From contig CM060985.1 in the NCBI GenBank assembly GCA_030765065.1, forward strand, positions 174,800,096 to 174,864,095: DNA of 64,000 nt. Direction: 5' to 3'. Under the pieces are notes generated by a model. That model did no database searches, had not been told where the DNA came from, and worked only from the letters and a program-made list of their open reading frames with translations. Source of the DNA: Deroplatys truncata. Taxonomy: Eukaryota > Arthropoda > Insecta > Mantodea > Mantidae. Both the position numbers and the translations under genes were made by a program. This document shows, one piece after another, positions 45,942 to 55,235 of the stretch (position 1 is its first letter; each line of letters begins with the position of its first letter).

Positions 45942-46774
45942 GGACAGTTAGTCTTCTAGGTCTCATCCCTGTAACCACCCGCTCTGTCACGTGTCACAGA
46001 GACCCTAGCGCATAGCTTCCGAATCTTCCGCTTCGTGCCGTGCAGACAGCATTAGGGTGCCGTCCAGTCTAACCGCCGCCTTCACACACAAAGGAGGACA
46101 GTTAGTCTTCTAGGTCTCATTCCTGTAACCACCTGCTTCATGCCGTGCAGATGGCGTTAGGGTGCCGTCCAGTCTAACCGCCACCTTCACACACAAAGGA
46201 GGACAGTTAGTCTTCTAGGTCTCATTCCTGTAACCACCTGCTTCATGCCGTGCAGATGGCGTTAGGGTGCCGTCCAGTCTAACCGCCGCCCTCACACAGG
46301 AAGGCGGACAGTTAGCCTTCTAGGTCTCATACCTGTAATCACCTGCTACTTGCCGTGCAGATGGCGTTAGAGTGCCGTCCAGTCTAACCGCCGCCCTCAC
46401 ACAGAAAGGCGGACAGTTAGCCTTCTAGGTCTCATACCTGTAATCACCTGCTACTTGCCGTGCAGATGGCGTTAGAGTGCCGTCCAGTCTAACCGCCGCC
46501 CTCACACAGAAAGGCGGACAGTTAGTCTTCTAGGTCTCATCGCTGTAACCACCTGCTACTTGCCGTGCAGATGGCTTTAGGGCGCCGTCCAGTCTAACCA
46601 CCGCCCCCACACAGAAAAGCGGACAGTTAGCCTTCTACGTCTCATCCCTGGAAAATGCCGTCTTGCTTCGTCACGTGCCCACGGAGACCGCCAGCGCATG
46701 ACAGCCGATATTCTGCTTCGTGCCGTGCAGATGGGTTTAGGGTGCCGTACAGTATAACTGCTTACATTGTCTGC
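45942..46774. repeat. minisatellite, 105 bp inner units with longer edge units
   Basis: 'ggacagttag' starts units at 45942, 46096, 46201, 46306, 46411, 46516 and 46621. The inner five are spaced exactly 105 bp. The first (154 bp) and the last (about 150 bp) hold an additional segment with 'gtcacgtg', 'gagac' and 'agcgcat' that the inner units lack. No coding is supported even though 105 is a multiple of three. Confidence 0.93.
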
Positions 46775-46887
46775 GGACAGATGGCATAGCATTCGCTACT
46801 ACCACTTATTTTTCATTTTACTATTGTTTTAGAATTAAGATGGAACTTTAGGTCGTGGTATTAAATATCCAATCCGTTATTTACCTT

Positions 46888-47003
46888 GACGACTGAGGAA
46901 AACCACGAAAAAACCTCAGCCAGATTGGTCGGCCCACGGTATTTGAACCTGGGACTTCCCGAATGCGGGCCACAGACTTTACCGCCTGAACCATCTCGTT
47001 CGG
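46888..47003 (-). mobile_element. SINE S3 head fragment
   Basis: On the minus strand: 'gagatggttcaggcggtaaa' (A-box region) and 'cccaggttcaaataccgtg' (B-box). It lies about 120 bp upstream of the exon C acceptor. The body is mostly absent. Confidence 0.6.
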
Positions 47004-47120
47004 TTATGTTATTCTTGTTTTCTACAATAATTTGTAAAATATTAAGCTTTGCCCATTTGATTTCCCTACTTTTGGGAAAGGTGAAAATTTTCTTTTTGAA
47101 TAAGATATAGCATGTTGCAG

Positions 47121-47315
47121 GTGAACGTGATGGATTCATTCGGAAGGTCGCCGCTACACATAGCAGTACTTTCCTGTCCGTATCCCAAGTTGGCAGCGTA
47201 TCTACTGCGACATGGTTCCTTGGTTAACCAAGTTAACTGTCACGGATTCACCCTCCTTCTGAACGTGTGTCTCGCAGCAAGGACCCCTAGGGACAACGCC
47301 ATTGTTAAGATGCTG
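47121..47315 (+). CDS. ankyrin-repeat protein, internal exon C
   Basis: The acceptor is 'gcatgttgcag' ending at 47120 and the donor is ctg|gtaagt at 47316, a strong consensus. It is 195 bp, 65 codons, phase 0. It starts VNVMDSFGRSPLHIAVLSCP, finishing the loop begun in exon B, then YPKLAAYLLRHGSLVNQVN, then HGFTLLLNVCLAARTPRD and NAIVKML. The longer inner loops (SCPYPK, ARTPRDN) are common near the ends of ankyrin stacks. The frame stays open past the donor to 47444, so retention giving a short alternative C-terminus cannot be excluded. The next exon was not found in the remaining 16.7 kb. Confidence 0.9.
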
Positions 47316-47539
47316 GTAAGTTTGATTCGTACAGAAACACAACTTTCGCTGCCCATGTCACAACGTTTCCACAGGCTTCGCCACAAAGTTGAAGCGCATG
47401 TACAGGTGGCGCAGAGTCGGCTGACACATCTCAAAAGAGAATAGCTAATAGAATATAAACTGGAACGTGAAGTGAAATCATCTATAAATACACTGAAACA
47501 TTACCATTTATTACCCAAAAACTTAGGTACAGATTATAC

Positions 47540-48600
47540 AACGGAGGGCGACACTTCGCGCTCTCGAGCTACAGGAGGCTACAGGCCACAGAGCCGCGCA
47601 GAAGTCCCTAACAGTTCCAGGCTCGAAGACCCTCCCACTGCTGGAGCCGCTTAGATAGGGCAATGAAGGACCGGTCGACCAGGTAGCCCATTAGTGTCCA
47701 CGGGGAGTAAATGTAAAGATACGGACGAAACGAGGAGGACCCTGAAACTGGGGCAGAGCACAGTATTAAGGCTAGTCGGCCCCTTGTGCTTCTACCATAA
47801 CCTCCGGGAGGGATGAGGGGAGAGACCCGAAGGGCGACCAGATCCGAGCGACGACGAGCGCATCACAGACGGGGCACGTAATGTTTCCAGATTTAACGCC
47901 TCCAACGCCGCCCAAGCTCACTCTATAGCGTCCCAAGCCTCCGGGAGGAGCTCCCACCTGAAATAATCCAGAGGTGGACTCCAACCGAGCAGTCCCTGGA
48001 CGTCAGGAAGAAACTTCCACAGAACGCACAGCCACCGTCCAGCCGCAACCCGCCGAACACCGTCGCTTGGTCTTACAGCCCAGAAACAGATTACAAGGAA
48101 GATGGACAGGAGAGTCGTGGTAGAAGATGAATCACTCCAGCATTCGCCTGCCGTCCCGGGGAAACCACGAAAATTCCATGGGCCAGAGTGGTCGGTCGCT
48201 GGGGATCCAGCCCAAGACCTTCCGAATGCGAGTTGCACACGTTACCAGTCGTCCTCCGTGGTGTAGTGGTTACCATGCTATCCTCTAGTTCCCGAGGTGC
48301 GAGTTCAAGCCCGGCGGAGGATCATGGATTTTTTCGAGTGTAAAAATCCTTAGCATGGCTTCCTTTGGAAGGGAAGTAAAGCCGGTGGTCCCGTATCGTA
48401 GATTTACTGCACGTAAAATAACCTCAAGCCTGATAAAGAGACCTCTGAGCAAAATTACTGGTCTTCTACGCCCAATATAGAACGGGACGCTAAGGATCAT
48501 AGTAGTTAAAGAGCGTCCATAAATAAAACTATTTAATTTGCACACGTTACCGCTGCGCCACCTCACTCGTTGATACGCCAGGTCAAGAATGCCCATTCCC
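47540..48600 (-). mobile_element. SINE S3-type element, minus orientation, split by SINE S1
   Basis: The body matches 33690-34240: 'gatgaatcactccagcattc' (48127-48146), 'gaaaccacgaaaattccatg', 'cggggcacgtaatgtttcca' (47873-47892). The tRNA-like head is divided: its 3' half lies left of 48246, and its 5' half ('ggtggcgcagcggtaacg' on the minus strand) lies right of 48538. Sequence at 47540-47760 is GC-richer and may be part of the same element. The left end is not resolved. Confidence 0.7.
48233..48551 (+). mobile_element. SINE S1, full length, with 14 bp target duplication
   Basis: Direct repeats TTGCACACGTTACC at 48233-48246 and 48538-48551 are perfect. The body is 48247-48537, 291 bp. The head has 'cctccgtggtgtagtggtta' (A-box), 'cgagttcaagcccgg' (B-box) and pairing acceptor ends. 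The body has 'ggcttcctttggaagggaag' and the tail 'ccataaataaaact'. This is the best reference copy of S1 here. It sits inside the tRNA-like head of an older SINE. Confidence 0.92.
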
Positions 48601-48679
48601 GGACTATGGTATAAGTGTAAATTCAAAATGTGTCAGGAAAAGGGCGAAATATTTATTTCTGAAGACGTTCTAATGTATG

Positions 48680-49030
48680 CTCAGAGTTATTGCTCCCTAA
48701 AAAGTCAGGTTTTCTATATGAATGCGATGCATTTACATGACTTTCTCTTACCTCTATCGTTTATTAATGAGTATACAAACTATTCTTACTAAAGCTTATT
48801 TTTATATCTACCACATTTTAATCCAAATAAACCTTTAACACATTTCGTTATATATACAAAGAGAATAGCGATAGTCAAATGTTGAACAACTGGACGCAAT
48901 ATGCTGACATTAAACTCCCTTACTGTTTCCATGACATCGCGAGAAACAACTGAATATTGACAAAACTTTAAGAGAATGGTCAAGAATCCGAACATTTAAT
49001 AACGTATATATAAAAAATTGTTTATGCCAC
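48680..49030 (-). repeat. lineage-C TTR copy
   Basis: Contains 'catgactttctcttacctct', 'gagaatagcgatagtcaaat' and 'catcgcgagaaacaactgaa' in reverse orientation. It ends near 49030 at an A-run where a TTR B module begins. Confidence 0.7.
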
Positions 49031-49830
49031 AAAAAATCTGATGTGTTACACTTACATGACTTTCTCTACTCTTGTACAAACTATTTTTACAAACGCTTAT
49101 TCTCCATCTACTTCATGTTAATCGAGATAAACATTTGCAGACTCTATCTTATTGCTAATTTTCTTGTAGATGTAAGGGGAATATATATTTACAAGGGCAA
49201 TATAGAAATACAGTAGCCTTTAAGCACATACATATCTGTTAATAGCTGGTTGCTAGGTGCAGCACCATTCTCTTTGCCACAGATTAATACTCTTTGCATA
49301 TCCAAGACAAAAAAATGAATAACGAATTCCCATTTGAGAAAATTAAGTATTGAAAAATTTAAGGGAATGACAAGCAATATCTCGAAAATGGTTCACTCAA
49401 CAAAAAAAATGTATATAACATAAATTTGTGTATTTTAACGCGATCTACATTTTGTCTATCTCTTATGGTTTACCAGTTATGCAAAAATCGTTCACAATGA
49501 AGAATACTTTTGGAGACATTCCCAGAAAATTCAAGATATATATTTCATTTGTCATGAAAATATCTTAAACATATGATATTTTAATCAAAACCGTTAGAGC
49601 CATTTTTGAGAAAATTAAAATTTTCGAAAAACGTTCCATGTAAAGCGTAGTTGACGGTGGAAGATTTTCTTGAAAATCTTTGTGTCGTATCCTGGGAAGA
49701 TACTAAACTTAAATACCAAGTTTGGTATTTATCCGAGCTTTTGGTTTTGAGTTATGCTGTTCAAAGACAAACACACACGGACGTTTACCTAAAATTGCTT
49801 TTTTTTATTCAGGGGGCCTCAAAACAACTA
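49031..49830 (-). repeat. TTR copy (B plus most of A)
   Basis: Reversed B from 'aatctgatgtgttacactta', then reversed A to 'ttattcagggggcctcaaaa' near 49825. The ACTTTCTCTACT end is missing. Confidence 0.75.
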
Positions 49831-50155
49831 AGAAGAGTAGAAGTCGTTATTTATTTCTGTTAATAATTAGTAGGTCGATATAGATTAAAACGTTTTAATT
49901 CACCACTGAGATTAAGGCCAGTATTTAGATGCCAGGAACGATAAAACAAAATATAGCTTATTTGTCAGCAGTGGCTGTCCGTGGCCTAATGATAGGTGAA
50001 GCTCTTTTCACACAAAATAAGACATGCAAATTGCTATCCTTTCGGTTGGCGTACTTCACAATAATGTCGTGAAACGGCTGCCTCCCCGTTAGGTACGGCA
50101 CTACTTCGGTTACTGTCTTAAACAATAATGCGTTCAGACTAACATAATCATTACA
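49831..50155. other. gene-free stretch
   Basis: Nothing recognised. Confidence 0.45.
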
Positions 50156-51385
50156 CGAGGGCGATACTGAACATTTTTACAATGACATGCTTTAAAAACA
50201 AATGAAATTGCTTCATATTTGACAACTACTTTCTTTTTGCGAGTTGATTGTCGCATAGTTGTTGGATTGGCTTTAATAATTTGTTAATTATCAATTAAAG
50301 CTTTTGTGTTCATCCAGAAACGAATTTCACTAGAAAAACTTCTGGGCTATGATTTTTTACGATATTAAACCGTCATTAACGCCTAAACAATGCGAACATC
50401 GGTTTAGAAATGCGTTTGGCGAAGAAGCTTCCCATCTAAGGCAATAATTTATAATTGTTACAGCGAATTCAAAAGAGATCGGTTTTACTTTATCGATGAA
50501 TTTCGTGAAGAACGCCTAAGAGTTGCTTTTACTAATTAAAATATTGCCGCTGTTTGAGCAATGCTTGAAGATCAACAGACATGAATTTATTCGGGCGACA
50601 TTGGGCATTCGTATGAGTCCAATCCAAAAGATTTACATCAACAGTTAGACGTGAGAAAACTTTGTTGTCGGTGGATTCCATATAAACTGACTCCCGATCA
50701 AAAACAACAAAGCAATTGATCGGTGCAGAAAAACTCTAGAACAATTCCAAGGCGGCACTTCAAATATGGTTTGGAATATCGTTACTGGTGATGAATGTTG
50801 GATTTATTGTTATGATGCTGAAAAGTCAATGGCTCAAGGGTCTTTCGAACAGAACCTAAGCGTACAAAAGTTCCCAGTGCTGGTAACAAGAGTTCTTTTT
50901 CTAAAACGGGCCATATTGCTGCTATATCATTAGGAGATAGACGTGCCTTACTGCCGATTGGTGCACAAATGTCTGTTTACCGCAAATTTTTAAAAAAAAC
51001 TCGTATAAAACGTCCAAAAGTACCAAACTTACATCATGACAACGCATCGTCGCATACAGCAAAAGTAACAACTAAGCATCTGGATACCCTAAAGGTCAGC
51101 ACCATGGACCCTCCGCCATGCTGCCTGACCGAGCACGTTTTTGTTTCAAAGAATTAAAGATAAGATGCGTGGAATCACTTTTTCGTCATCAGATGAAGCA
51201 GTGGAACATTATAAAACCTGGTTTCTGAAGTGTCTCAGGAAGAGTGACGTCATTGCTTTAAGAACTGGTTTCATCCAATGCAAAGATGTATTGATGTTAA
51301 AGGGGAATATTTTGAAAAACATCATTTAATTCTTTTAAAACTAATCCTTGTTTGGTTTTCTGAAAATTATCAGTGTTACCCTGGT
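50156..51385 (+). mobile_element. old mariner remnant
   Basis: Approximate inverted ends: 'cacgagggcgatactgaaca' near 50155 and the complement of 'tcagtgttaccctggta' near 51384. Transposase pieces in several frames: CEHRFRNAFGEEASHLRQ (about 50390-50440), VTGDECWIYCYDAEKS (about 50785-50830), LHHDNASSHTAKVTTKHL (about 51030-51080), and a C-terminal part VEHYKTWFLKCLRKSDVIAL (about 51200-51260). There are many stops, and it is the most decayed mariner of the window. The third catalytic block is not recognisable. Confidence 0.75.
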
Positions 51386-52299
51386 ATTGCGCTACATAAA
51401 GACGTATATTTGCCTTTACAGCGTCATTGATTACTGTATTCAGAATTTTCTCGAGCTGTTTTAATTGCAGCGCGCATTTGATACGTTCAACAGAATCTGA
51501 TTGTTTACGCAATGACCGACTGATATTCAGAATGTTACAAAAGCCAAGTAATAACAAGTCCAGCAAAATAGCTTTTGCAAATAATTACTACTGCACAAGC
51601 ACTCATACTATAACGCGAGCTTTTAAAGTGTTTCCTTTCCACTTTATGTGCCAATACACTAAGAACTGGCTTAGATCCACCCTTGAATATCACGTCTCGT
51701 CCACTGCGAAAAAGATTTTAACCTGCAACACACTATGTCACTGCGGATTCATTGCAGATCACCAATTGCTTAAATGTTTTTAAGACATAAATCAACTGTT
51801 GATACTGTAACTTATACTAGCGAATTTTCGAGACACAATGACAACAATCCCTACGTCCAGATTGTTTTTGCACATGAATTGAATTGACACTGAAGGGCCA
51901 GTCCGAGAAACTTGAAGTCTGAAAAGTGATTTGAGAGAGAAAATACTCCGTTACCCAACGGAAGGGATGTTTGCAAGTTTACAAAAGATTGCACAAGTGT
52001 CAGTGACCACCGAATAGCCTCTACAAGGGATCTTTCTACCCCAAATATCCAGAACTTTAGCTTCACCGCAGCATCGAAACAAGTAGTTTCTGTGAGGAAC
52101 ACAAGTCCAAGTTTGAGTCAGTTGCGGTAACCAGACGTAAACAGTGCAGTTGAACATCCTCTGAGCCGAGAGTAACTACACCAACCCTCTATACCTGCTC
52201 ATGGACATTGCGACTTTCCCATTTTGCTCCCTTACAACCCATTTTCCTTATTCCCTGCTACTACCGCGGTAACATTTCGGAATGGACGATTTTCATTCT
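51386..52299. other. gene-free stretch
   Basis: No gene recognised. The 118-residue frame at 51427-51783 has no motif or splice signals that I trust. Confidence 0.45.
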
Positions 52300-52477
52300 T
52301 ACGAGGGCAGTCCCAGAAGTACCCGGCCTGAAGTATATATAGCGATTGTTGTTTCAAACAAATGACCATGGTAGAAAGTACCACCCTTATAAGCTTAAAT
52401 TTTAAGTTTGACGATGCTACGTTGTTTAGTAATTGTTTGGCAGCCATCAGTACAGAACACTCAGCGAATTTGTAAAC

Positions 52478-52737
52478 CTGGATAAAACTGACCATCATTA
52501 TGTGATACAATGCTTTCATTTGAAAGGTCTTAGTCCAACTAATATTAAAGCTGAGCTAGATTCTACTCTGGGGGAGTCTGCTCCTTCGTTTACAACAGTG
52601 AAGTATTGGGTGACAGAGTTTAAGCGAGGCCGTATGAGCTGCCAAAACGAACATCGCAGTTGTCGACCAAATGAGGTGACCACGCCAGAAATTGTGAAGA
52701 AAATCCACAAAATGGTATTGGATGCCGTTGACTGAAA
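52478..52737 (+). pseudogene. M1 transposase, 5' half
   Basis: HHYVIQCFHLKGLSPTNIKA, then ESAPSFTTVKYWVTEFKRG and CRPNEVTTPEIVKKIHKMVL. This is the N-terminal DNA-binding half and linker of the M1 mariner transposase. It ends at a stop next to the LINE insertion. This half preserves the frame across the base missing in the 23.9 kb copy. Confidence 0.85.
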
Positions 52738-52750
52738 GTGCATGAGCTCC

Positions 52751-53985
52751 AGCAATCGAGAACAGGTCGCCCAGGTTCACCTGGGCGGAATGTGATCGCC
52801 ACAGTACCTAGCCGCGTATGTACACAAGTTTTTGATATTTGTCTTGGGCGGAGTTTAGCTTTCTGCGCTATCATTTGCTGGGTCTCCGTGATCCCACCTG
52901 GGCGGACTAGCGACCATGTGGTGACCAAGCCCAATACTGCTTAACTTGGGCGACCGCTTGTCAGCATGGCAGCAAAGCAGGATAGGAAAATTAGGTAATG
53001 GTATCGGGTTTATCCAAGTTGACAGCAGGGCGGGTCGCTGATAGATGGTCACTCATCCAGCTAGTGACCAGTCCCAATGCTGCTTAACTTGGGGGAACTT
53101 GAAAAGTGTGGGATTGGTAGACCTCAGGCTCGGGGGCCCAAACCGTCCTTTGGCAACCGGTAACTCTTTCTCCGCCTTGGCGCCTTATGGTCATAGCGGC
53201 CCAAAGAGTTCACCAGCTGGTTGGTGTAGTAAGTGAGTTTCATGTACATGGTGGTGCGGGTTCTCTCCCGCACCACGTCCACGATGTATGGGATACCCCA
53301 ATGGATGTGTGACGGGAATCTACGCCCGGTATCATAGATCATCCGAAGCGCCTTGTTCTGGACGGTCTGTAGCCTGCGAATGGTGGACGCTGCCGCCGAT
53401 CCCCAGACCTCGCAGCCATAAAGAATCAGGGGCGGGATAATCGCCTGATATAGGCGTAGTTTGAGATGTGTGGGCATTGTGGAGCGGAATACAGGGTACA
53501 GCTGTCTGAGCTCGGAGTGGCCGAGGCCGACCTTTGTCCTGACATGTGGAGCGAAAGTAAAGCTGCGGTCGAGGGTGACTCCGAGGTATTTGGCAGAGGT
53601 AACCCAAGGGATTCTCCTCCGCCGCAGCCTCAGAGACCGCTCGGGCCGCCTCTGACGAACCTTCGCCAGGAGAAGCGCAGAGCTCTTCCCCGGGCTGATG
53701 GCCATCCTCCAATTCTCGCTCCACCTGCCAATGGCTCGGAGCTGTCGCTGTAGTGGAGGGAAACAGAATCGGGCATTCTTGTTCTGTGCCATTATGAGGA
53801 TGTCGTTGGCATATTGGCACGTAACAGTCCTAGGTTCCGTGGGGAAGTCCGACATGTAGGCCGCGAAGAGAAGCGGGGGCAGTACACTGTCTTCCGGGAC
53901 TCTGGCGGCTATGGGACGGACTGATGAAACCTTCCCCTCCACTCTCAACCTGAATGTGCGATCCCGGGGGAAACTGCTTATCAGC
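52751..53985 (-). mobile_element. 5'-truncated Jockey-type LINE inserted in mariner M1
   Basis: Orientation is minus, with the 3' terminus ('gattgctgg' on the minus strand, 52751-52759) at the left. The same terminus ends the copy at 25084-25989. The 3' UTR contains repeats with 'aagttaagcagcattggg' and 'aagttaagcagtattggg' types (minus strand, near 53090 and 52945). The flanks 'gtgcatgagct' and 'agcgcgagat' may be a degenerate target duplication. Confidence 0.85.
53124..53985 (-). pseudogene. LINE reverse transcriptase, C-terminal part, palm mutated
   Basis: An open frame of about 285 residues reading LISSFPRDRTFRLRVEG, then RVPEDSVLPPLLFAAYMSDF, then the catalytic palm QYANDILIMAQ. Later blocks are SAKYLGVTLDRSFTFAPHVR, MPTHLKLRLYQAIIPPLILY, GCEVWGSAAA, and RRRKSYRLPKDGLGP at the end. 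RTs of this clade have YADD; here it is YAND, so one metal-binding aspartate is gone. RVPEDSVL also departs from the usual GVPQGSVL. The endonuclease and the RT fingers are missing through truncation. This is the longest remaining LINE frame in the window. Confidence 0.88.
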
Positions 53986-54760
53986 GCGAGATAGACATCG
54001 TAGGCATTTCAAAAAATGCTGTACATCGCACACTAACTAAAAGTTTAGACATGAGAAAGCTGTGCGCAGCATGGGTGCCGCATTTACTCACAATGGAACA
54101 AAAGCAGAGTCGTGAGGATGTTTTAGTCGAGTGTTTGGCGATGTTTCGTTGCAATAAATCCGAGTTTATGTGTCCATTCATAACCATGGACGAAACGTGG
54201 GTCCATCACTTCACACCTGAGACGAAGGAACAGTCAAAACAGTGGATTGAAAGGGGAGAATCGATTGCAAAGAAGGCAAAGACAATTCCAACTGCAGGCA
54301 AGGTCATGGCGTCAGTTTTTGGGATGCGGATGGGATAATTTTTATTGATTATCTTCAAAAAGGAAAAACAATCAATGGCAAGTATTATGCAAACTTATTG
54401 CAGCATTTGAATGATGAAATCAAGCAAAAACGGTCGCATTTAGCGAAAAAGAAAGTTCTGTTTCATCAAGACAATGCACCAGTTCACACATCCATTGTCG
54501 CCATGGCCAAAATCAATTAGTTAAAGTTCGAATGCTTCCTCATGCACCCTATTCGCCAGACTTAGCCCTCTCTGATTATTTTTTTGTTTCCAACGTTGAA
54601 GAAATGGCTTGGTGGTAAAAGGTTTGCTAACAATGAAGAGGTGGAATTTGCAGTTGATGGCTATTTTGCAGAACTCGATGGTTCTCACTATAAACAGGGT
54701 ATCGAAGCGTTTGAACATCGCTGGGAAAAGTGTATCGAGCTGAAACGAAGGCTCGAGAAA
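53986..54760 (+). pseudogene. M1 transposase, 3' half
   Basis: DIVGISKNAVHRTLTKSL-like start, MRKLCAAWVPHLLTMEQKQS, ITMDETWVHHFTPETKEQS (here the frame is intact where the 24.4 kb copy is broken), FHQDNAPVHTSIVAMAKIN, then a stop at about 54519. The third block SPDLALSDYFF-like is displaced by a frameshift near 54575. The catalytic D in the first two blocks is present. Confidence 0.82.
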
Positions 54761-55000
54761 TAAAGATATTTTTCCCAAAATGTTTGTGTTTTCTTTGTTA
54801 GGTCGGGTATTTTTGGGACACCCTCGAAGATAAAGTAGAAATTCGTAAAATGATATTCCTTGTAACGTTTTGCACAATTACCCCTATGACAGTCCAGAGT
54901 ATTGTGAGCAGAGGAGGTGATCCTGCCCTAGCAGATATCTTTAGCGGCCAGAACTATTGATCCATCACAAAATTGGGTAACATACCAGCTATGCAAGTAC

Positions 55001-55235
55001 CTGATGTCACTCCTAAATTAAATGAGTTTTATTTATGGACGCTCTTTAACTGCTGTGATCCTTAACGTCCCATTCTATATTGGGCGTGAAAGACCGGAAA
55101 TTTTGCTCAGAGGCCTCTTTATCAGGCTTGAGGTTATTTTATGTGCCGTAAATCTACGATATGGGTCCACCAGCTTTACTTCCTTTCCGAAGGAAACCAT
55201 GCTAAGGATTTTTACGCTCGACTGATGTCACTCCT
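55001..55235 (-). mobile_element. 5'-truncated SINE S1 with 14 bp target duplication
   Basis: Perfect CTGATGTCACTCCT repeats at 55001-55014 and 55222-55235 enclose 207 bp of S1 in minus orientation. The tail is at 55023 and the sequence stops at 'ggatttttacgctcg' before the tRNA-like head. The perfect duplication shows the head was never present, so this is a truncated insertion rather than a later deletion. Confidence 0.88.

Larger units (their letters stand above)
33641..47120 (+). other. intron of the ankyrin gene (B to C)
   Basis: A phase 0 intron of 13,480 bp from GTTAGT to TTGCAG. It holds a Tc1 element, nested TTR arrays, two foldbacks, a DDxD element and a minisatellite, all listed separately. 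Direct joining of B to C is inferred from phase and repeat continuity. Confidence 0.75.
52302..54826 (+). mobile_element. mariner M1 copy split by a LINE
   Basis: The left terminus 'cgagggcagtcccagaagta' follows TA; the right terminus is 'gggtatttttgggacaccctcg'. Mariner sequence occupies 52302-52750 and 53985-54826. Compared with the copy at 23767-25011, the transposase frame is shared up to 'gttgactgaaagtgcatgag' and resumes at 'gagatagacatcgtaggcat'. The TA at the right end has been lost. Removing the LINE gives a mariner of about 1.3 kb. Confidence 0.9.

Noticed and set aside
45942..46774. Minisatellite as a coding repeat because 105 is divisible by three
   Set aside because: No frame stays open across all units and the edge units differ in length by a non-repeat segment.
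47373..47444. Short 57 bp intron after exon C ('gtttccacag' acceptor)
   Set aside because: Using it would put a stop a few codons later and the other introns of this gene are about 10 kb; retention or a distant exon is more plausible.
51427..51783. 118-residue frame as a host exon
   Set aside because: Composition and sequence show no domain; no splice support.
53332..53820. 162-residue frame overlapping the LINE RT
   Set aside because: It is an out-of-frame reading of the reverse transcriptase sequence; the RT frame has all the family motifs.
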